This document shows positions 31,170-36,703 of a DNA stretch of 36,703 nucleotides, one piece after another. The notes below the pieces were generated by a model. It searched no databases. It worked only from the letters and a program-made list of their open reading frames with translations, and had not been told where the DNA came from. The translations under genes and the position numbers were made by a program. This stretch comes from Candidatus Bipolaricaulota bacterium (GTDB taxonomy: Bacteria > Bipolaricaulota > Bipolaricaulia > UBA7950 > UBA9294): NCBI GenBank assembly GCA_026390315.1, contig JAPLGE010000069.1, positions 1-36,703 of the forward strand, given 5' to 3'. Position 1 is the first letter of the stretch; every line of letters begins with the position of its first letter.

Positions 31170-32071
31170 AGGCGCACCTCGCCGCCGTGATCAAGCCGCC
31201 GGACCGCCGGCCGACGGTCGCCGAGGCGGCGGACCTGTGCCTTCGGCTCGCCCGGACGCACTACGAGAACTTCGCGGTCGTCTCGTGGCTCACCCCTCGC
31301 CGGATGAGGGTCCACGTCGCGGCGCTCTACGCCTACTGCCGGACGGTGGACGACCTCGGCGACGAGGCGGCCGGGGACCGCGTGGAGCTCCTCGACCGCT
31401 TCGAGGCGGAGCTTGGCGCCGCCTATCGGGGCGCGGCGCGGCACCCGGTGCTCGTTGCCCTGGAACGGACGATCGAGACGTTCGCGCTCCCCGAGGAGCC
31501 CTTCCGGAAGCTCATCGAGGCGAACCGCATCGACCAAACGAAGCGCCGCTACGCGACTTTTGCCGAGCTCCTCGACTACTGCGACCATTCGGCGAACCCC
31601 GTGGGGCGCCTGTTCCTTCACCTCTTCGGTTACCGTGACGAGGAGAGGCTCGCCCTATCGGACGCAACCTGCACGGCGCTTCAGCTCACGAACTTCTGGC
31701 AGGACCTCCGGCGCGACCACTCGGCGGGGCGGATCTACCTCCCCGAGGACGACCGCGCGGCGTGGGGCGTGTCGGAGGCGGATCTTCTCGCCGCGACGGC
31801 GACGGACGAGCTCCGGGGGTTGATCGAGTCCCTCGTCGAGCGGACGAGGGACTACTTCCGTAAAGGCCTTCCCCTACTCGATCGCGTGCGCGGCCGTCTC
31901 TGGGTCGACCTCGCCCTCTTCTCGCGAGGGGGCCTCGCCATCCTGGAGAAGCTCGAGGAGCAACGGTGGGATCCGCTCAAGAGGAGGCCCGTCCTCTCAG
32001 GCGGCGAGAAGCTCGGCCTCTTCGCGAAGACGCTCGTCTTGCGGGATTGGGAGCGATGGATCGAGCGCTGA
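31163..32071 (+). CDS. hpnC: Squalene synthesis protein HpnC
   Basis: The 302-residue protein is a trans-isoprenyl diphosphate synthase of the squalene/phytoene synthase fold. Asp-rich motifs are AYCRTVDDLGDE and LTNFWQDLRRDHSAGRIYLP; THYENFAVVSWLTP at the N terminus is typical of HpnC. In the known bacterial pathway HpnC converts presqualene diphosphate to hydroxysqualene. The ORF track starts at 30623; the ATG at 31163 overlaps the YjbQ stop by 7 nt. It is next to hpnD and hpnE, which complete the three-step route to squalene. Confidence 0.93.
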   Translation: MVEAHLAAVIKPPDRRPTVAEAADLCLRLARTHYENFAVVSWLTPRRMRVHVAALYAYCRTVDDLGDEAAGDRVELLDRFEAELGAAYRGAARHPVLVALERTIETFALPEEPFRKLIEANRIDQTKRRYATFAELLDYCDHSANPVGRLFLHLFGYRDEERLALSDATCTALQLTNFWQDLRRDHSAGRIYLPEDDRAAWGVSEADLLAATATDELRGLIESLVERTRDYFRKGLPLLDRVRGRLWVDLALFSRGGLAILEKLEEQRWDPLKRRPVLSGGEKLGLFAKTLVLRDWERWIER

Positions 32072-32931
32072 GGGCGAGCTATCGGGCCTGCGCGCGACTG
32101 ACGCGGCGGGAGGCGAGGAACTTCTACCTTGGGTTTGCGACCCTGCCGCGGCGGAAGCGACTCGCGGTCTGTGCCGTGTACGCCTTCTGCCGCGAGGCCG
32201 ACGACATCGCCGACGGAGAGACCCCACTCGAGACGAAGAAGGCCGGGCTCGCCGAGCTGCGGGGCCGCCTCGCGCAAGCCGCCTCCGGAGCGCCGTCCGG
32301 TGAGAGAGACCTCGCCTTGGCGGACGCGATCGCGCGATTCTCCGTGGATCCGCAGGACCTCGCGGACGTGGTCGCGGGCGTCGAGATGGACCTTCGGGCC
32401 ACGCGCGTCGCGACGTACGCCGAACTCCGGCGCTACGCCGAGCTTGTGGCTTCGGCCGCGGGCCTCGCGATCCTTCCCGTCCTCGCGTGGAGGCGAGGCG
32501 GCGCCCGGGTCACGCCCCAGGCTCGGGCCGCGGCGGTGGAGCTTGGGGTGGGAATGCAGCTCGTGAACGTCCTCCGCGACGTGAAGGAGGATGCGGAGCG
32601 CGGCCGGATCTACCTTCCCCGGGAAGACCTGGTACGGTTCGACGTGACCGAGGAGGCGCTCTCTTGCGGGGTGATCGAAGGGGGGACCCGCGCGCTCCTT
32701 GCCTTCGAAGCCGAGCGGGCGCGTGAGGCCCTGAAGAAGGCTTCGGACCTCGCGTCGCGCCTCCCCCGCCACGCGCGCGGCTGCCTGGCCCTTCTTGGCG
32801 CGATCTACTCCCGCCTCCTCGATCGGATCGACGCCCGCGGCTACGACGTGTTCGGCCCGCGGATCTGCCTCACGGGCGGGGAGAAGCTCTGGCTCTTCGT
32901 CCGAACCTACCTCCGCGCGACCTTCCGATGA
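32056..32931 (+). CDS. hpnD: Presqualene diphosphate synthase HpnD
   Basis: The 291-residue protein has the same fold as HpnC. It shows ARNFYLGFATLPRRKR, the first Asp-rich motif YAFCREADDIADGE and the second in VNVLRDVKEDAERGRIYLP. HpnD condenses two farnesyl diphosphates to presqualene diphosphate. The start (ATG at 32056) overlaps hpnC by 16 nt; the ORF track starts at 31966. The order hpnC-hpnD-hpnE matches known hopanoid clusters and distinguishes it from phytoene synthase, which is a close homologue. Confidence 0.93.
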   Translation: MDRALRASYRACARLTRREARNFYLGFATLPRRKRLAVCAVYAFCREADDIADGETPLETKKAGLAELRGRLAQAASGAPSGERDLALADAIARFSVDPQDLADVVAGVEMDLRATRVATYAELRRYAELVASAAGLAILPVLAWRRGGARVTPQARAAAVELGVGMQLVNVLRDVKEDAERGRIYLPREDLVRFDVTEEALSCGVIEGGTRALLAFEAERAREALKKASDLASRLPRHARGCLALLGAIYSRLLDRIDARGYDVFGPRICLTGGEKLWLFVRTYLRATFR

Positions 32932-34229
32932 GAGAGGCGATCGTTGTCGGCGGCGGAGCCGCGGGGACGAGCGCTGCCGCCTCTCTCGCCGAGCGAGGGA
33001 TCCGCGTCCTCCTGCTCGAGCGGTCGGCTCGCCTGGGAGGGAGGGCGGCATCGTTCTCGTTTGAGAGACGCGGGGAGGAGGTAGACACCGGCGAGCACGT
33101 CCTCTTGCGCTGCTGCACGGAGGTCGTGGCGCTTCTCGCGCAGCTTGGAGTTGAGGAGAGCGTCGCGTTCCAGCCGAGGCTCCGTGTTCCGATGCGGAGC
33201 GGATCGCGTCGGACGGTCCTCCGCTCGAGTCCCCTTCCCGGGCCGCTCCACCTTCTCCCGGGCCTCCTTGGCTACAACCTACTCCATGTCCGGGAGCGGT
33301 GGCGGGCCGTGGGGACGGCGGCCCGGCTTCTCTTGGGAGGATCGAGTCAAGAGGAGACGTTCCGCGACTGGCTCGAGCGGCGAGGCGAGTCGCGCGCGGC
33401 GATCGAGAGGCTGTGGGATCCGATCTCCGTCGCCACGCTGAACGCCCACGCGAACACGGCGCGGCTCGACCTCGCGGCCAAGGTCTTCCGTGACGCCTTC
33501 TCGAGGCCCCACGGCGCAGACCTTGGCTTCTTCACGCGGCCCCTGTCCCGCGTCTTTTCGGCGATCGTCCTCTACCTTGCCGCGCGGGGCGGAGCGGTGC
33601 GCCTCGGCGCGCGGGTCGACGCGATCCTCGCGAACGGCGGCGCCGTGCGCGGCGTGCGGCTTGCGACCGGCGAGGTCCTGGAGAGCGACGCGGTCGTCGC
33701 GGCGGTCCCTCCCTTCGACCTGGGACGGCTCCTTCCCCGCGAGGCCGTGGGCGACGCGTACCTCGCCGGGCTCGGCCGGCTGCGGTGGGCGCCCATCGTG
33801 AACGTCCACCTGTGGTTTGACCGGCCGGTGCTCGAAGACCCGTTCACCGTGTGCGTCGACTCCCGCCTCCAAGCGGTCTTCGACGTCTCGCGGCTCCACA
33901 ACCAGACGGGCGCGACGCACCTCGTCCTCTCGCAGAGCGCGGCGGAGGAGTGGCTCTCCCTCTCCCCGGCCGAGATCGAGGTGGCGCTCCTTCCGGAGCT
34001 GCGCCGCGCCTTTCCCGAGGGGGAGGGCGCGAAGCGCCTCGACGCGCTCGTGGTGAAGCATCCGCGCGCGACCTGGGTCCCCGGGCCGGGAAGCGAGAGG
34101 GATCGGCTGTCTCCGCTCACCCCGATTCGCGGGCTCGTCCTCGCCGGAGACGCGACGACGACCGGCTGGCCGTCGACGCTCGAAGGGGCGGTGCGGTCCG
34201 GGCGGACCGCGGCTGGGCTCCTCCTCTGA
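32928..34229 (+). CDS. hpnE: Hydroxysqualene dehydroxylase HpnE
   Basis: The 433-residue flavoprotein belongs to the phytoene desaturase/amine oxidase family. It has the FAD-binding VVGGGAAGTSAAASLAERG, then LGGRAASF, and the C-terminal FAD segment GLVLAGDATTTGWPSTLEGAV. HpnE reduces hydroxysqualene to squalene. The ATG overlaps the hpnD stop by 4 nt. It is the last gene of the chain; a strong hairpin follows 1 nt after its stop codon. Confidence 0.92.
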   Translation: MREAIVVGGGAAGTSAAASLAERGIRVLLLERSARLGGRAASFSFERRGEEVDTGEHVLLRCCTEVVALLAQLGVEESVAFQPRLRVPMRSGSRRTVLRSSPLPGPLHLLPGLLGYNLLHVRERWRAVGTAARLLLGGSSQEETFRDWLERRGESRAAIERLWDPISVATLNAHANTARLDLAAKVFRDAFSRPHGADLGFFTRPLSRVFSAIVLYLAARGGAVRLGARVDAILANGGAVRGVRLATGEVLESDAVVAAVPPFDLGRLLPREAVGDAYLAGLGRLRWAPIVNVHLWFDRPVLEDPFTVCVDSRLQAVFDVSRLHNQTGATHLVLSQSAAEEWLSLSPAEIEVALLPELRRAFPEGEGAKRLDALVVKHPRATWVPGPGSERDRLSPLTPIRGLVLAGDATTTGWPSTLEGAVRSGRTAAGLLL

Positions 34230-34230
34230 C

Positions 34231-34253
34231 CTCGCCCGTGGGCCACGGGCGAG
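34231..34253 (+). terminator. Hairpin at the end of the hopanoid operon
   Basis: CTCGCCCGTG and CACGGGCGAG form a perfect 10-bp stem with a 3-nt loop directly after the hpnE stop codon. No T tract follows, so it may need Rho or mainly protect the 3' end. Confidence 0.6.
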
Positions 34254-34331
34254 AGGCCTCGCGAGACCCTGCGAAGCGAAGCCGTCGCCGGGCGTTCGGA
34301 CGATGCCGCTCGCTCGCACGTCCGTATGCTC

Positions 34332-34360
34332 TTGACACCCTCGAAGAGGTGCGCTAGGAT
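34332..34360 (+). promoter_or_regulatory. Sigma70-like promoter of the aconitase gene
   Basis: A consensus TTGACA is followed after exactly 17 nt by TAGGAT. Transcription would start near 34367, leaving a leader of about 115 nt. Confidence 0.7.
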
Positions 34361-34366
34361 GAGAGT

Positions 34367-34472
34367 CGCAGATTGAGAAGTCAGTCTCATATTCCGGGAA
34401 GGCTGACCGGACCGCGGAGGCTCCGCTGGGGCCGTCGCATCGAAAAGAACGGCGCTGTGGCGTCTAGGAGAG
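34367..34472 (+). promoter_or_regulatory. Structured leader of the aconitase mRNA, possible pseudoknot
   Basis: TGAGA and TCTCA (34374-34389) form a 5-bp hairpin whose 6-nt loop AGTCAG can pair with CTGAC at 34403-34407, the arrangement of an H-type pseudoknot. A second hairpin, GCGGA-GGC-TCCGC, follows at 34414-34426. I do not recognise a known riboswitch class. Confidence 0.35.
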
Positions 34473-34481
34473 GTGGTGTCC

Positions 34482-36377
34482 GTGCCGAAGACGATGACGG
34501 AGAAGATCCTCGCCGAGCACATTCGCGAGGGGCGGCTTGAGAAGGGGACCGAAGTCGGCATCAAGATCGACCAGTGCTTGACGCAGGACTCGACCGGGAC
34601 GATGGCGTGGCTTGAGTTCGAGTCGCTGGGTCTCGACAAGGTGAAGGCGGAGGTGGTCGTCTCCTACAGCGACCACACGTCGCTCGGGTTCAAGGGCGAG
34701 TCGACGGACGACCACATCTTCCTCCAGACGATCGCCTCCCACTACGGGGCGAAGTTCTCGAAGAACGGAAACGGCGTCTGCCACCAGGTGCACTACGAGC
34801 GGTTCGGCGTGCCCGGAAAGACGCTCCTCGGATCGGACTCCCACACCCCCACGGCCGGCGGGATCGGGATGCTTGGGATCGGGGCCGGCGGAGCGGACGT
34901 CGCCGTGGCCATGAGCGGAGGCCTCTTCTACGTCGCCGTTCCCAAGGTGATGCAGGTCGTGCTCAAAGGGAAGCTCCCCTGGGGCGTGACGGCCAAGGAC
35001 GTCGCTCTGGAAATCCTGCGGCGGATCACGGTCAAGGGCGGGGTCGGCTACTTCCTCGAGTTCTCCGGTCTGGGCGTGAAGACCCTCTCGGTACCCGAGC
35101 GCGCGACGATCACGAACATGTGCACCGAGACCGGCGCCACCTCCTCCGTCTTCCCTTCGGACCTCGTGACCAAGCGCTTCTTCGAGATGCAGAATAGAGC
35201 GAAGGACTGGGTCGAGTTTGGCCCGGACAAGGGCGCGACCTACGACCAGACCCTCGAGATCGACCTCTCGACGCTCGTCCCGCTCGTTGCCATGCCGGGG
35301 AGCCCGGACAACGTCAAGCCGGTGACCGAGGTCGCGGGGACGAAGGTCGACCAGGTCTTCATCGGCTCGTGCACGAACGGCGGCTACCGCGATATCCGGG
35401 TCACGGCCGAGATGCTCAAAGGGAAGCACGTCTCGCCGGACATCGACGTGATCGTGTCGCCGGGGTCGCGCCAGGCGTGGGAGATGCTCGTCAAGGACGG
35501 AAGCTTCCTCGCTCTGACCGAGGCGGGCGTCCGCATGATCGAGCCAGGCTGCAACGCCTGCATCGGGATCGGCTTTGTCCCGGGCACGAACTCTCTCTCG
35601 CTTCGCACCGTGAACCGCAACTGGAAAGGCCGCGGCGGGAACGAGCTCGGGAAGCTCGCCCTCACGAGCCCCGAAGTGGCGGCGGCTTCCGCCCTCGAGG
35701 GGAAGATCGCCGACCCGCGGAGGCTCCCGCCGGTCGTCGTGCGCGTGACGAAGCTGATCGTCGACGACACGATGATCCTCGAGCCCAAGGGGAAGTCGGT
35801 CGAGATCCGCCGTGCGCCGAACATCGCCAAGATAGCGGCGCCGCGCCCGCTCCCGCCGGTGCTCAAGGGTGAGGTGCTGCTGAAGGTTGGGGACGGCATC
35901 TCGACGGACGCCATCGTCCCGGCCGGCCCGCTCACCCAGCACCTGCGCTCGAACCTCCCCGAGATCGCGAAGTTCACCTTCCACTACGAGGACAAGACCT
36001 TCGCCGCTCGCGCGGCGGAGAAGGGAGGAGGATTCCTCGTCGCGGGCGACAACTACGGCCAGGGCTCGTCGCGCGAGCACGCGGCTCTTGCTCCCTGGCA
36101 GCTCGGGATCAAGGCGGTCTTCGCCAAGAGCTACGCCCGCATCCACCGGGCGAATCTGATCAACGTCGGCATCGTCCCGTTCGTGTGCGACACGACGGGG
36201 ATCGACCAGGGCGACTCCCTTGAGATCGACGTCTCGAACCTGAAGGGGACGCTCCTTCTGCGGAACAAGACCAAGGGGACGACGATCCCGGTCCGTCACG
36301 ACCTCTCCGAGCGCGACATCCGCATGGTCAAGGCGGGCGGACTGCTCGCCATGGGGATCGCGGACCAGAAGAGGTAG
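34482..36377 (+). CDS. Aconitate hydratase
   Basis: The 631-residue enzyme interconverts citrate and isocitrate using a 4Fe-4S cluster. The three cluster Cys are in VFIGSCTNGGYRD and EPGCNACIGIGFVPG; other landmarks are LGSDSHTPTAGGIGMLGIGAGG, VSPGSRQAWEML and, in the C-terminal swivel domain, GDNYGQGSSREHAAL. The length, about 630-660, fits the shorter aconitase class and not the 890-residue AcnA. The ORF track starts at 34473; the GTG at 34482, behind AGGAGAGGTG at good spacing, gives MPKTMTEKILAEHI, which matches the family start. It has its own promoter. An IclR-type regulator gene follows 5 nt downstream. Confidence 0.94.
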   Translation: MPKTMTEKILAEHIREGRLEKGTEVGIKIDQCLTQDSTGTMAWLEFESLGLDKVKAEVVVSYSDHTSLGFKGESTDDHIFLQTIASHYGAKFSKNGNGVCHQVHYERFGVPGKTLLGSDSHTPTAGGIGMLGIGAGGADVAVAMSGGLFYVAVPKVMQVVLKGKLPWGVTAKDVALEILRRITVKGGVGYFLEFSGLGVKTLSVPERATITNMCTETGATSSVFPSDLVTKRFFEMQNRAKDWVEFGPDKGATYDQTLEIDLSTLVPLVAMPGSPDNVKPVTEVAGTKVDQVFIGSCTNGGYRDIRVTAEMLKGKHVSPDIDVIVSPGSRQAWEMLVKDGSFLALTEAGVRMIEPGCNACIGIGFVPGTNSLSLRTVNRNWKGRGGNELGKLALTSPEVAAASALEGKIADPRRLPPVVVRVTKLIVDDTMILEPKGKSVEIRRAPNIAKIAAPRPLPPVLKGEVLLKVGDGISTDAIVPAGPLTQHLRSNLPEIAKFTFHYEDKTFAARAAEKGGGFLVAGDNYGQGSSREHAALAPWQLGIKAVFAKSYARIHRANLINVGIVPFVCDTTGIDQGDSLEIDVSNLKGTLLLRNKTKGTTIPVRHDLSERDIRMVKAGGLLAMGIADQKR

Positions 36378-36382
36378 GAGGA

Positions 36383-36703
36383 ATGAAAGCGGGGCGCGCG
36401 GCCCGGGCCGTGCGCCCCACTCGGCCGACCCACAGCGGCGCGCGAGGAGGCCCTCTGAACACGCTCGAGAAGTGCGTCAGGATCCTCTCCCTCTTCGCGG
36501 ACGGGCGTCCGGTGATGAGCGTCTCCGCGATCGCGCACGGCGTTGAGCTCCCCAAGAGCACAGCCTACCGCTACGTCTCCGCCCTCAAGACCTTCGGTCT
36601 CCTCGAGGAGGACGTGCGCACCGGGGACTACCGCCTGGGCGGGAAGATCCTCGAGCTCGCCGCAAGCGCCAGGCGGCGGGGTCTCGTCGAGATCGCGCTT
36701 CCC
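36383..36703 (+). CDS. IclR-family regulator, partial
   Basis: The gene runs off the window end; about 107 codons are visible. From the Leu codon at 36455 it reads LNTLEKCVRILSLFADG, then a winged helix-turn-helix (VSAIAHGVELPKSTAYRYVSALKTFGLL) and YRLGGKILELA, typical of the IclR N-terminal DNA-binding domain. The effector domain is missing. The start is unsettled. The ATG at 36383 has GAGGT 8 nt upstream but would place a 28-nt hairpin inside the coding region and add 24 atypical residues. A CTG at 36455 lies 4 nt after AGGAGG and fits the family start better but is a rare codon. It may regulate the aconitase gene, which is inference. Confidence 0.8.
   Translation, partial: MKAGRAARAVRPTRPTHSGARGGPLNTLEKCVRILSLFADGRPVMSVSAIAHGVELPKSTAYRYVSALKTFGLLEEDVRTGDYRLGGKILELAASARRRGLVEIALP
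36391..36418 (+). terminator. Strong hairpin after the aconitase gene
   Basis: GGGGCGCGCGGCCC and GGGCCGTGCGCCCC are complementary over 14 bp with one G-T wobble. It lies 13 nt after the aconitase stop codon and before the IclR core. No T tract follows, so an operator is an alternative. Confidence 0.5.

Noticed and set aside
34367-34472. T-box or cobalamin riboswitch in the aconitase leader
   Set aside because: The conserved sequence boxes of those classes are absent; only a possible novel fold is reported.
34464-36299. 611-codon minus-strand ORF opposite aconitase
   Set aside because: Exact antisense of the aconitase coding region with no family motifs.

Overview
The window is GC-rich, bacterial and densely coded on both strands. 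It has no rRNA, tRNA, CRISPR array or recognisable insertion sequence. Promoters where visible are sigma70-like (TTGACx, 17-nt spacer, TAnnnT), and most genes have AGGAGG-type ribosome binding sites. Non-mevalonate isoprenoid genes (ispG, ispH), a complete hopanoid pathway, yajC/secD, a split transketolase and an orphan thioredoxin reductase fit a free-living, probably uncultivated lineage. I cannot place it: the gene order is not one I know from a model phylum, and any phylum name would be a guess.

Positions 1-6200 are accessory. They hold a coiled-coil lipoprotein, a small ribbon-helix-helix protein, a chromate-transporter gene broken by one frameshift, a Cys-rich two-domain surface protein also broken by one frameshift, a TlpA-like thiol oxidoreductase with a DUF1573-rhodanese partner, and a small SmpA/BamE-like protein. 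Positions 6200-13200 hold an orphan transketolase N-terminal subunit, a clpB-like/thioredoxin-reductase-like operon with a CIRCE-like operator, a single-domain asparaginase, a TauE pseudogene, an HD-domain protein and a YbaK-type deacylase.

Positions 13200-21650 are housekeeping: an unknown membrane protein, yajC and secD (no secF) converging on and overlapping holA, then rnhA with a D-2-hydroxyacid dehydrogenase, a duplicated Cys-motif protein, a DUF401 membrane protein, a FucI-like isomerase-family protein and a DUF3467 protein.

Positions 21690-34230 are the most coherent part. A NarL-type sensor kinase overlaps its response regulator. A second response regulator then heads an uninterrupted chain of overlapping genes: polyprenyl synthase, hpnH, hpnG, ispG, shc, ispH, a YjbQ-family gene, hpnC, hpnD and hpnE. 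Together these encode the last two MEP steps, prenyl chain elongation, squalene formation, cyclisation to hopene, addition of the adenosyl side chain and its depurination. The layout suggests hopanoid synthesis is under two-component control, which is an inference.

Positions 34230-36703 hold a promoter and structured leader, an aconitase, and the 5' part of an IclR-type regulator cut by the window end. Three genes in the first 12 kb carry single-base frameshifts, so local sequence error and gene decay both need to be considered.
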